A DNA stretch of 64,000 nucleotides from Sphingomonas sp. Root720. Lineage in GTDB: Bacteria > Pseudomonadota > Alphaproteobacteria > Sphingomonadales > Sphingomonadaceae. Where the stretch lies: contig NZ_LMID01000011.1 in NCBI RefSeq assembly GCF_001428605.1, positions 310,001-374,000 on the forward strand, in the 5' to 3' direction. The notes under the pieces are model-generated. The model made no database searches and was not told the origin of the DNA. It worked only from the letters and a program-made list of their open reading frames with translations. This document shows, in pieces, positions 55,016-62,994 of the stretch. A program made the translations under genes and the position numbers. Positions within the stretch are counted from its first letter, which is position 1. Every line of letters begins with the position of its first letter.

Positions 55016-55016
55016 G

Positions 55017-55859
55017 TCAGGCCGCCATCGCGGTGGCGGTCTGGCGGCGGGCGGCGATCTCGTCGGCCCAGTGGAGCACCTCCATCCTGCCGTCGAAATG
55101 CTCGACCAGCGCGGTGCAGCCTTCGACCCAGTCGCCGTCGTTATAATAGACGATCTCGCCGAACTGGCGAATCTCGGCGGTGTGGATGTGGCCGCACACG
55201 ACGCCGTCCACGCCGCGCTCGCCGGCATCGTGCGCGACCGCTTCCTCGAAGCGCGAGATGAACTCGACCGCGTTCTTGACCTTGTGCTTGGCGTGCTTCG
55301 ACAGCGACCAATAGGGCAGGTCGAACCACTGGCGGACCGTGTTGATCACCACGTTCATCCGCATCAACAGCTCATAGGCGGCATCGCCGGCGAAGGCGAG
55401 CCAGCGGTGGCACATGACGACCGTGTCGAACTCATCGCCATGGGTGACCATCAGCCGGCGGCCGTCGGCCGTCTCGTGGATCGCGTTGCGGCGGATCTCG
55501 ATGCCGCCGAAGGTCAGCCCGGCGAACTGGCGGAACATCTCGTCATGGTTGCCGGGAATGAAGACGACGCGGGTGCCGCGCTTGGCGCGCTTCATCACGC
55601 GCCAGACGATGTCGTTGTGCGCCGACGGCCAGTACCAGCTGCGCTTCAGCCGCCAGCCGTCGATGATGTCGCCGACCAGGTACATCGTCTCGCTGTCGGT
55701 CGAATCGAGGAAGTCGATCAGCATGGCGGCGTTGCAGCCGCGCGTGCCCAAATGGATGTCGGACACCCAGATGGTGCGATAGCGGCGGCGTTCGCGGCGG
55801 GCTTCCGGGAAGGCGGGACCGCTGGCCTGCGCCGCGGCGATACGGGTGATGGCGTTCAT
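55017..55859 (-). CDS. LpxH-like metallophosphoesterase
   Basis: A 280-residue calcineurin-like phosphoesterase close to UDP-2,3-diacylglucosamine diphosphatases. Metal motifs are VSDIHLG, LVGDIIDGW, IPGNHDEM, VTHGDEFD and VCGHIHTA, in order. Because sphingomonads also have a canonical lipid A route elsewhere, it could be the true LpxH/LpxI substitute or act on a related lipid. It leads the gene pair with the glycosyltransferase. The 230 bp before it are the divergent region shared with the GST gene and hold no further gene. Confidence 0.88.
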   Translation of the reverse strand: MNAITRIAAAQASGPAFPEARRERRRYRTIWVSDIHLGTRGCNAAMLIDFLDSTDSETMYLVGDIIDGWRLKRSWYWPSAHNDIVWRVMKRAKRGTRVVFIPGNHDEMFRQFAGLTFGGIEIRRNAIHETADGRRLMVTHGDEFDTVVMCHRWLAFAGDAAYELLMRMNVVINTVRQWFDLPYWSLSKHAKHKVKNAVEFISRFEEAVAHDAGERGVDGVVCGHIHTAEIRQFGEIVYYNDGDWVEGCTALVEHFDGRMEVLHWADEIAARRQTATAMAA

Positions 55860-56091
55860 CGCTCGTCTCCTGTGGGGATGACGTGCGCAGCCTATGATTC
55901 ATCTTTGTTACAGCCGCCTCGACGATAGCTTACGGCTTTGTGACAACGACTTGACCGATTTCGCCCGAACGAACGAAAGGCCCTGCGATCGCAGGTCGAT
56001 AAGCGGGCTTTATGATAGATCCCGTCAACTTTGTTTCCGCGCGGTTTCCGAAAGGTTATGCGCGCGGCAGCGCTCATCGGGAGAGTGATCG

Positions 56092-56682
56092 ATGCAAATC
56101 TATGGCGATTCGATTTCCGGCAACTGCCTCAAGGTCAAATGGACGGCCGATCTGCTGGGGATTCGCTATGACTGGATCGAAACCAGCGTGCTCGACGGGT
56201 CGACCCGGACGGACGCCTATCTGGCGATGAACCCGGCCGGCCAGGTGCCGCTGGTCCGCTACGAGGACGGCCGCACCCTCGCCCAGTCGAACGCCATCAT
56301 CCTGAGCCTCGCCGAAGGATCGGCGCTGATCCCCGTCGACGGCTACCAGCGGGCGAAGATGCTCGAATGGCTGTTCTGGGAACAATATAGCCACGAACCT
56401 TATGTCGCGGTCGCCCGCTTTCAGGTCCGGTATCTCGGCAAGGCGGTGGCCGACCTCGACCCCAGGATCGTCGAACGCGGCAAGGGCGCGTTGAAGCTGC
56501 TCGACGGGCAACTGACGGGCCGGGCCTTCCTGGTCGGCGACGCCCCCACCCTCGCCGACATCGCGCTGGTCGCCTATACGCGGGTCGCGCATGAGGGCGG
56601 GTTCGACCTGAGCGACTATCCGGCGGTGAAGGCCTGGGTCGCGCGGGTCGAAGCGGGCCTGGGGATCGGGCTCACCCGCTAG
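56092..56682 (+). CDS. Glutathione S-transferase family protein
   Basis: A 196-residue GST with an N-terminal thioredoxin fold (QIYGDSISGNCLKVKWTADL, then NPAGQVPLVRYEDGRTLAQSNAI, where the Pro-Leu and Gln-Ser contacts bind glutathione) and a C-terminal helical domain with GDAPTLADIALVAYTRVA. The substrate is unknown. It converges with the peroxiredoxin gene across a REP-like hairpin. Confidence 0.9.
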   Translation: MQIYGDSISGNCLKVKWTADLLGIRYDWIETSVLDGSTRTDAYLAMNPAGQVPLVRYEDGRTLAQSNAIILSLAEGSALIPVDGYQRAKMLEWLFWEQYSHEPYVAVARFQVRYLGKAVADLDPRIVERGKGALKLLDGQLTGRAFLVGDAPTLADIALVAYTRVAHEGGFDLSDYPAVKAWVARVEAGLGIGLTR

Positions 56683-56699
56683 CCCTGCCCCATTTCGCC

Positions 56700-56725
56700 G
56701 TCATCCCGGCATTCGCCGGAATGAC
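56700..56725. repeat. Single REP-like hairpin between GST and peroxiredoxin genes
   Basis: GTCATCCCGGC and GCCGGAATGAC form 11 bp arms with one mismatch around ATTC. It is a half-size copy of the intergenic family. It lies between convergent genes and may terminate both. Confidence 0.65.
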
Positions 56726-56734
56726 GGGAAAAGT

Positions 56735-57289
56735 TCAGGCGTCGGCCAGTTCCCGCGCAGGATGCGCCTCGAGCCAGGTGAGCACCTTGTCGGGGGCGCT
56801 TTCGCCATAGGGGTCCTCGTCGGCCCCATCGTCGTTGATGCCGGGCTCCTCGAACCAGCCGACGACCTTGCCGTCGTCGACCACCATCGCATAGCGCCAG
56901 GACCGGTCGCCGAAGCCGAGATGATCCTTGTTGATCAGCATGCCCATCCGCCGGGTGAAGTCGCCCGAACCGTCGGGCAGCATCTTCGTCTTGGTGATGC
57001 CGAGCTGCTTGGCCCACTGGTACATGACGAAGGAGTCGTTGACCGACAGGCAATAGACCTCGTCGGCCCCCTTGGCCCGGAGGTCGTCATAGCTGCGTTC
57101 ATAGGCCGGGCACTGCTCGGTCGAGCACGTCGGGGTGAAGGCCCCCGGCAGCGCGAACACGACGACGCGCCGGCCCTTGAACAGTTCACCGGTCGACAGG
57201 TCCTGCCAGCGGAAGGGGTTGGGCCCGCCCACGCTTTCATCGCGCACTCGGGTCTTCAGCGTAACGTTGGGAACGGTGCGTCCGATCAT
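56735..57289 (-). CDS. Prx5-type peroxiredoxin
   Basis: A 184-residue thiol peroxidase of the Prx5 class. The peroxidatic Cys is in LPGAFTPTCSTEQCPAY (near residue 55), and the fold motifs DEVYCLSVNDSFVM and GDRSWRYAMVVDDG follow. The start (57287-57289) has GAAAGGAC upstream. It reduces peroxides with thiols or glutathione. The adjacent GST gene fits but does not prove a glutathione link. Confidence 0.93.
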   Translation of the reverse strand: MIGRTVPNVTLKTRVRDESVGGPNPFRWQDLSTGELFKGRRVVVFALPGAFTPTCSTEQCPAYERSYDDLRAKGADEVYCLSVNDSFVMYQWAKQLGITKTKMLPDGSGDFTRRMGMLINKDHLGFGDRSWRYAMVVDDGKVVGWFEEPGINDDGADEDPYGESAPDKVLTWLEAHPARELADA

Positions 57290-57393
57290 CGATCGTCCTT
57301 TCTCTGAATGGGTTGGCCGCCTTCTGCCGAAACAGGACTGATCGATCCAATCAGAAAGAACGTTCTCAGTTATCGAAAACGTCGAATAGCGAT

Positions 57394-58152
57394 CTAGCGG
57401 ATCGGTCCTTCGGCTCGCCCCTGAACGAACTGATCCACATAAGGGTTTCCGCTGTCGTACAGACGATCGCGCGGACCGCGCCAGACGATCTTGCCCTGGT
57501 AGAGCATGGCGACCCGGTGCGCGATCTTGCGGGCCGACGCCATGTCGTGGGTGATCGTCAGGGCAGTGACGCCCAGTTCCTCGACCAGCTCGACGATCAG
57601 GTCGTTGATCACGTCGGCGCGGATCGGGTCGAGGCCGGTGGTCGGCTCGTCGAAGAAGATGATTTCCGGGCGGGGGGCGATCGCGCGGGCGAGCGCCACC
57701 CGCTTCTGCATGCCGCCCGACAGCTCGCTCGGCCGCAGGTCGAGAACCTTGGCGTCGAGACCGACGCGTTCGAGATTCTCGGTCGCGATCTTGCGCATCC
57801 TGGTCGCGTCGAGGAGCCGGCCCTGGGTCAGCGCGAAGGTAACGTTGCGCCAGATCGGCAGCGAATCGAACAGCGCCGAACCCTGGAACAGCATGCCGAA
57901 CTTCGCGCGCGCGGTTTCGAGCTCGCGCGAGGACATCGACGTCAGGTTCTGCCCGTCGACGAGAATCTCGCCGCGGTCGGGCCGGATCAGTCCGAGAATG
58001 CTCTTGAGCATGACCGACTTGCCGCTGCCCGACTGGCCGATGATCACCATCGATTCGCCGCGTTCGACCTCGAGGTTGACGCCGTCGAGCACGCGATTGG
58101 CGCCGAACGCCTTGGCGACGTCCCGGAGGACGATCTTGCAGTCGTCCGCCAT
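57394..58152 (-). CDS. mlaF: MlaF-type ATPase of a phospholipid transporter
   Basis: A 252-residue ABC ATPase with Walker A in IIGQSGSGKSVML, Q-loop, signature LSGGMQKRVALARAI, Walker B in EIIFFDEPTTGLDP and the His-loop in ITHDMASARKIA. The short form and adjacency to MlaE mark it as MlaF-type. Its ATG shares a base with the MlaE stop (TGATG). No MCE-domain gene (mlaD) follows; the next gene is the peroxiredoxin. Confidence 0.9.
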   Translation of the reverse strand: MADDCKIVLRDVAKAFGANRVLDGVNLEVERGESMVIIGQSGSGKSVMLKSILGLIRPDRGEILVDGQNLTSMSSRELETARAKFGMLFQGSALFDSLPIWRNVTFALTQGRLLDATRMRKIATENLERVGLDAKVLDLRPSELSGGMQKRVALARAIAPRPEIIFFDEPTTGLDPIRADVINDLIVELVEELGVTALTITHDMASARKIAHRVAMLYQGKIVWRGPRDRLYDSGNPYVDQFVQGRAEGPIR

Positions 58153-58946
58153 CAGCCGAACGCCATCAGGGTGATGATCATGTTCGACAACAGGATCAGG
58201 ATGAAGGCCGAGACCACCGCATCGGTGGTGGCGCGGCCGACGCCGGCGGCGCCGCCCTGGGCACGGAAGCCGTGATAGCAGCCCATCAGCGCAATGAAGA
58301 AGCCGAAGAAAGCGGACTTGACCAGCGCCATCTGCAGGTCGGTCGCGGTGAGGAACTGGCGGGTCGTCTCGAGATAGCCGATCGGGTTGAAGCCGAGCTT
58401 GTAGACCGCCACGAAATAACCGCCGAAGATGCCGATCGCGTTGGCGGCCAGCACCATCAGCGGGATGGCGATGAGTGCCGCGAACAGGCGAGGCGCGATC
58501 AGGTAGCGATAGGGATCGGTGCGCAGGGTGGTCAGCGCATCCAGCTGCTCGGTCACGCGCATCGTCCCCAGTTCGGCGGCCATCGCCGAGGAGACGCGAC
58601 CCGCGACCATCAAGCCGACCAGCACCGGCCCCAGTTCGCGGACGATGCCGAGCACGACGATCGCCGGCACGGTCGAGGTCGCGTTGAAGCGCGATCCCGC
58701 GGTGAAGGTCTGCTGCGCCAGCGCCGCGCCCGAGAAGATCGCGGTCATGCCCACGACGGGCAGCGAGAACCAGCCGATCTGCATCAGCTGCTCGAACAGC
58801 CGCGCCGGATAATAAGGCGGGCGGGCGGCGCGCGAGATCGTCGTCACGGCGAAGACGGTGACCCGGCCGATCGCGGCGAGCGCCGCGATGAAAAGCCGGC
58901 CGATCGAGGCGAAAAATCCGATAAGGGGCTGCAAGATAGCGGACAT
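58152..58946 (-). CDS. mlaE: MlaE-type permease
   Basis: A 264-residue membrane permease of the MlaE/YrbE family, part of the ABC system that keeps outer-membrane lipid asymmetry. It has IGWFSLPVVGMTAIFSGAALA, LVGLMVAGRVSSAMAAELGTMRVTEQLDAL and FFIALMGCYHGFRAQGGAAGVGRATT, all conserved. It starts 1 bp after alr ends, an unusual link between wall and lipid genes. Confidence 0.92.
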   Translation of the reverse strand: MSAILQPLIGFFASIGRLFIAALAAIGRVTVFAVTTISRAARPPYYPARLFEQLMQIGWFSLPVVGMTAIFSGAALAQQTFTAGSRFNATSTVPAIVVLGIVRELGPVLVGLMVAGRVSSAMAAELGTMRVTEQLDALTTLRTDPYRYLIAPRLFAALIAIPLMVLAANAIGIFGGYFVAVYKLGFNPIGYLETTRQFLTATDLQMALVKSAFFGFFIALMGCYHGFRAQGGAAGVGRATTDAVVSAFILILLSNMIITLMAFG

Positions 58947-58947
58947 C

Positions 58948-59994
58948 CTACTCTTTCCACCGCCGCTGATAGCGACTGCCCAGCCCAGTCAGCAACTCAT
59001 ATTGCGAAAGCCCCGTCCGAGCGGCGGCGCTTTCGAGCGCATAATCGATCTCCAGCCAGTCGCTTTCGCCGACCTCCGCAGTGCCGATGTCGACGGCAAT
59101 CAGGTCCATCGACACGCGCCCGAGGAGCGGACAGCGCCGTTCGCCCGCCAGCGCTGCGCCATGACCGGCGAAAACACGAAGATAGCCATCGGCATAGCCT
59201 AGATTGAGGATCGCCACGCGCATCGGACGATCCGCGATGAAGGTTGCCCCATAGCCGATAGTGTCGCCGACGGGCACGTCGCGGATCTGGAGGATCTGCG
59301 CCTCGACCCGGACGACGCGGGCGATGTGCCCCTCCGCCTCGGGACGGGGGATGCCGCCATAAAGGCCGAGGCCGGGACGGATCAGGTCGAAGCCGTAATC
59401 GGGCCCAAGACAGGCCCCCGCCGAATTGGCGAGGCTGTAGCGCTTTGCCGCCACACGCCCGCGCAGCTCGACGAAGCGGGCGCGCTGGCGCTCGCTCATC
59501 GGGCTGTCGGGTTCGTCGGCGCAGGCGAGATGGCTGAGCAGCAGGTCGATCTCCAGCCCGTCGAGCAGGCCCGAACAGGCATCGGCGATGCTCAGGCCGA
59601 GCCGGTTCATGCCGGTGTCGACCATCACGTCGCAGGGGCGGCCGGGCGCCGCCGCCTTCCAGCGCGCCACCATCGCCGGGCTGTTGAGCACCGGCCGGGC
59701 GCGCGACGCGAGCGCGGTCGCGAGGTCCTCCTCGCGGATGCCGTGCAGCACCGACAGGCCGGCGCCGAAGGGCAGCGATCCCAGCGCGTCGGACTCGGCC
59801 CAGGTGGCGACGAAGAAGTCGCGGCATCCCGCATCGGCCAGCCGCCGCGACACCTCGACCGCGCCGAGGCCATAGGCGTCGGCCTTGATCGCAGCCCCGG
59901 CCGGCGCCGCCGCGCGCGCGCCGAGCCAGCGCCAGTTGGCCACGAGGGCCTCGGGATCGAGATCGAGGCGGAGGGGAAGAACGTCGGGCGTCAC
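58948..59994 (-). CDS. alr: Alanine racemase
   Basis: Makes D-alanine for peptidoglycan. The 348-residue PLP enzyme has AAIKADAYGLGAVEVSR with the PLP Lys (near residue 37), VMVDTGMNRLGL, and the second-subunit Tyr in DTIGYGATFIADR. The start appears to be GTG at 59992-59994; no nearby ATG gives the family N-terminus. It is slightly shorter than usual (about 360). It is followed closely by mlaE and mlaF. Confidence 0.93.
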   Translation of the reverse strand: MTPDVLPLRLDLDPEALVANWRWLGARAAAPAGAAIKADAYGLGAVEVSRRLADAGCRDFFVATWAESDALGSLPFGAGLSVLHGIREEDLATALASRARPVLNSPAMVARWKAAAPGRPCDVMVDTGMNRLGLSIADACSGLLDGLEIDLLLSHLACADEPDSPMSERQRARFVELRGRVAAKRYSLANSAGACLGPDYGFDLIRPGLGLYGGIPRPEAEGHIARVVRVEAQILQIRDVPVGDTIGYGATFIADRPMRVAILNLGYADGYLRVFAGHGAALAGERRCPLLGRVSMDLIAVDIGTAEVGESDWLEIDYALESAAARTGLSQYELLTGLGSRYQRRWKE

Positions 59995-60022
59995 GCCAAG
60001 CGCGATAGCCGCCCCGGCCGCG

Positions 60023-61606
60023 CTATTCCAGTTCTTTGCCCGCCGTCTCGGGCAACCAGATCAGGGCGACCAGGAAAGCCAGACCGGCGACGACGAAAGT
60101 GTACCAGAAACCGGCGAACGGATCGCCGGTCCTGACGACGATATACTGGCTGATGAAGGGCAGGAAACCGCCAAAATAGCCGGTGCCGATGTGATAGGGC
60201 ACCGACAGCGAGGTATAGCGCACCCGCGCCGGGAACAGCTCGACCATCACCGCCGCCGAGGGGCCATAGGTCATGCCCGAAAAGAAGCCGAGCGCCAGCA
60301 GGCAGAGGAATATCTTCACCGAATCGCCGAAGGACGGGGTGACCTTGGCGAGGTCATAGCCGGCTGCGGCGAGCCCGGCCTCGAGGCGGTCGGCGTCGCT
60401 CGCGTCGACGGGCCTGCCGCCGATCGTCACGACGGGCACCGCGCCGGGCGCGCCGTCGACCTTGGTGTAGGCGACACCCTTCCTGGACAGCGCATCGAGA
60501 ATCGTGCCGCAGGCGGTTTCCTGCTTCGCGGCGAAGGGATCGTAGCGACAGTCGTTGCCCGACACGACGACCGGCGCCCGTTCCATCGCGGCGGCAAGGC
60601 CCGGATTGGCGGCGTCCGCGATCCAGTGGAACAGCGGGAACAGGAAGACCAGGCTCAGGACATAGCCGCTCAGGATCAGCTTGCGGCGCCCGATCCGGTC
60701 CGACAGCCAGCCGAAGAAGATGAAGCCGAACACCGCGCCGAAGGCCGCCGCCCCGACGAGCGCGCGCGCGACGGTGTCCTCGACCCGCAGGCTGCTCTGC
60801 AGAAAATAGAGCGACTGGAACTGGCCGACATACCAGATCACCGTCAGCCCGGCCGACAGGCCGAACAGCGCGAGCAGTATCCGCCGGATCTTGGGCCAGC
60901 TGTCGAAGCTTTCCCGCAGCGGGTTGGTCGCGACGTCCCCCCTGTCCTTCATCGCCTTGAAGACCGGGCTTTCCTTCAGCTTGAGCCGGACCCACAGCGA
61001 GACGCCGAGCAGCACCAGCGAAAACAGGAAGGGGATGCGCCAGCCCCAGGCAGCGAAGGCTTGCTCGTCGACCAGATGGTTCGAAACCAGCACCACCGAC
61101 AGGCTGAGCATCAACCCCGCGCTGACCCCCGACTGGATGAAGCTGGTGTAGAAGCCGCGACGGCCGCGCGGTGCATGCTCGGCCACATAGATAGCGGCAC
61201 CACCATATTCGCCGCCCAGCGCCAGTCCCTGCAGCACCCGGCACAGGACGAGCAGGATCGGCGCGGCGATGCCGATCGTCTCGTAGGTCGGCAGCAGCCC
61301 GACCGCCGCAGTGGCCACGCCCATCAGGGTGATCGTCACAAGGAAGGTATATTTGCGTCCCAGCCGGTCGCCGAGCACCCCGAACAGGATCGCGCCGAGC
61401 GGCCGCATGCCGAAACCGACCCCGAAGCTACCGAGGAAGATCAGGAAGCTGACGGCGGGATTTTCGGACGGGAAGAAATGGCCGGCGACGATGTTTGCGA
61501 GCGTGCCGTAGATGAAGAAGTCATACCATTCGAAGGCGGTACCCAGGGTCGATGCGAAGATGACCAGCCGGTCGCGCCGCGCATCGATCATCCCGTCCGT
61601 CGCCAT
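60023..61606 (-). CDS. MFS transporter, metabolite:H+ symporter (MHS) family
   Basis: A 527-residue 12-helix transporter resembling ProP/KgtP-type symporters. The family motifs are TAFEWYDFFIYG, RPLGAILFGVLGDRLGRKYTF (first loop) and RVLQGLALGGEYGGAAIYVAEHAP. Between helices in the second half is an extra loop of about 90 residues with two cysteines (NDCRYDP, ETACGT), likely outside the membrane and maybe disulfide-linked. The substrate is probably a carboxylate or osmolyte, but is not defined. It ends 28 bp upstream of alr on the same strand. Confidence 0.9.
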   Translation of the reverse strand: MATDGMIDARRDRLVIFASTLGTAFEWYDFFIYGTLANIVAGHFFPSENPAVSFLIFLGSFGVGFGMRPLGAILFGVLGDRLGRKYTFLVTITLMGVATAAVGLLPTYETIGIAAPILLVLCRVLQGLALGGEYGGAAIYVAEHAPRGRRGFYTSFIQSGVSAGLMLSLSVVLVSNHLVDEQAFAAWGWRIPFLFSLVLLGVSLWVRLKLKESPVFKAMKDRGDVATNPLRESFDSWPKIRRILLALFGLSAGLTVIWYVGQFQSLYFLQSSLRVEDTVARALVGAAAFGAVFGFIFFGWLSDRIGRRKLILSGYVLSLVFLFPLFHWIADAANPGLAAAMERAPVVVSGNDCRYDPFAAKQETACGTILDALSRKGVAYTKVDGAPGAVPVVTIGGRPVDASDADRLEAGLAAAGYDLAKVTPSFGDSVKIFLCLLALGFFSGMTYGPSAAVMVELFPARVRYTSLSVPYHIGTGYFGGFLPFISQYIVVRTGDPFAGFWYTFVVAGLAFLVALIWLPETAGKELE

Positions 61607-61687
61607 CGTCCCCCCACTCCGAATGCCATTGCGACACTCGACCTATGGCAGAGCGGGCGGGCGGACAAGGGCCGAGGGGGCTGGAAA

Positions 61688-61954
61688 TCAGTCGCCGTCC
61701 ATCTTCAATATCTCATAGGTGCCAACCGTCAGCTGGACGTCATAGGTCTTGCCGTCGAGCTTGCGCGCATCGTCGACCTTCCACTTCGGCCCGTCGGGGT
61801 CGAGCTCGATGCGGTTCCAGCTCTTGAAGCCCTGGGCGGTCAGTTTGATGGCGATGGCGGCCGCCTCCGACTGGGTCGGGCCGCGATCGGCGGCGGCAGG
61901 CGCGGCGGCGGCGAGCAGCAGCGAAGCCGCCACTACGGATGACAGACGCAACAT
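61688..61954 (-). CDS. Small exported protein, PepSY-like
   Basis: An 88-residue periplasmic protein with a signal peptide (LSSVVAASLLLAAAAPAAA) and one small alpha-beta domain. ELDPDGPKWKVDDARKLDGKTYDVQL resembles PepSY domains, which often inhibit proteases or bind metals. It follows xerD by 22 bp. The family call is tentative. Confidence 0.72.
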   Translation of the reverse strand: MLRLSSVVAASLLLAAAAPAAADRGPTQSEAAAIAIKLTAQGFKSWNRIELDPDGPKWKVDDARKLDGKTYDVQLTVGTYEILKMDGD

Positions 61955-61976
61955 GATCCTCTCTCCTTCGGAGGGA

Positions 61977-62897
61977 TCAACCGCCTTGCCCGCGCCCCGG
62001 TTCCGATCGGCGCCGGGCGACGTCCATCAGCGGATGGCGCGCATTGACCAGCTCGACCAGATGGGCGCTGTTCACATGGGTGTAGATCTGCGTGGTGCCG
62101 ATATCGGCATGGCCGAGCATCGTCTGCAGCGCGCGCAGGTCGGCGCCGCCCTCGAGCAGATGCGTGGCGAAGGCGTGGCGCAGCACGTGCGGGCTGATCC
62201 GCTGCGGCGGTATGCCCGCCCCGGCGGCGAGCTCGCGGACCAGCTGGAACAGGCGCACGCGGCTGAGATGGCTGCGCCCCGACGGAAACAGCCAGGGCTG
62301 GTCGGCGGGGACATGCTGGCCCCAGTCGGCGACCGACATGCGCGCCCGGTCGGAGATCGGCACCAGCCGCTCGCGCCCACCCTTGCCACGCAGGATCAGG
62401 AAGGGCCGGTCGCCGCGCAGCGCATGGCGCGGCAGCGAGACGAGCTCGGTCGCGCGCAGGCCCGACCCGTAGAGAAGCTCGACCAGCGCGATCAGCCGGA
62501 GGGTCAGCGGATCGGCATGACGGTCGCGTCGGCGATCCTCCAGCGTGTCGAACAGGCGCTCGATGTCACCATGCGACAGGACACGCGGCAAGGCCCGCTG
62601 CACCGTGGGTCGCGGCAGCGCGTCGGAGGGATCGTCGCGCCGAAGGCCTTCCTCCTCGAGGAAGGCGAAGAAGCGCCGCAGGACCGACGACTTGCGGGCG
62701 ACGCTGGTGCGGCTGAGCGCCATCCATTCGGCCCCGAGCTTCTGCAGCCCCACCTTGTCGGCATCGACCAGCGCGCCGTCGAGCACGTCGGACGCGCCGC
62801 GCAGGTCGGATCCATAGGCGAGCAGCGTGTTCTTCGCCGCGCCGCCCTCGGCCGCGAGCATCTCCAGGAACTGGGAGATGGCCTCGGAATCCTTCAC
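61977..62897 (-). CDS. xerD: Tyrosine recombinase XerD
   Basis: Resolves chromosome dimers at dif with XerC. The 306-residue protein has the N-terminal SAM-like helical domain and the full catalytic set: Arg in SGLRATELV, Lys in RGKGGRERLVPI, HVLRHAFATHLLEGG (His, Arg), LGHADI (His) and the nucleophile Tyr in TQIYTHV. The start is GTG at 62895-62897. A REP-like element lies immediately upstream. The dif site is not in the window. Confidence 0.93.
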   Translation of the reverse strand: MKDSEAISQFLEMLAAEGGAAKNTLLAYGSDLRGASDVLDGALVDADKVGLQKLGAEWMALSRTSVARKSSVLRRFFAFLEEEGLRRDDPSDALPRPTVQRALPRVLSHGDIERLFDTLEDRRRDRHADPLTLRLIALVELLYGSGLRATELVSLPRHALRGDRPFLILRGKGGRERLVPISDRARMSVADWGQHVPADQPWLFPSGRSHLSRVRLFQLVRELAAGAGIPPQRISPHVLRHAFATHLLEGGADLRALQTMLGHADIGTTQIYTHVNSAHLVELVNARHPLMDVARRRSEPGRGQGG

Positions 62898-62908
62898 CTG
62901 CCCACCTT

Positions 62909-62980
62909 CCGTTCGTGTCGAGCGACGCCGAGACAGGTTGCACCGGCCCCACGTCCCTCGATTTCGCTCGGAACGAACGG
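62909..62980. repeat. REP-like element upstream of xerD
   Basis: CCGTTCGTGTCGAGCG and the inverted arm CGATTTCGCTCGGAACGAACGG frame a 70 bp imperfect palindrome of the same family as 2141-2210. Its place in an intergenic gap is the normal one for this family. Confidence 0.72.
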
Positions 62981-62994
62981 GCAGGGAAAAACCC

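Noticed and set aside
59885-61942. Long plus-strand open frame opposite alr and the MFS gene
   Set aside because: Composition is that of a reverse-strand shadow, and the minus-strand genes have clear motifs.
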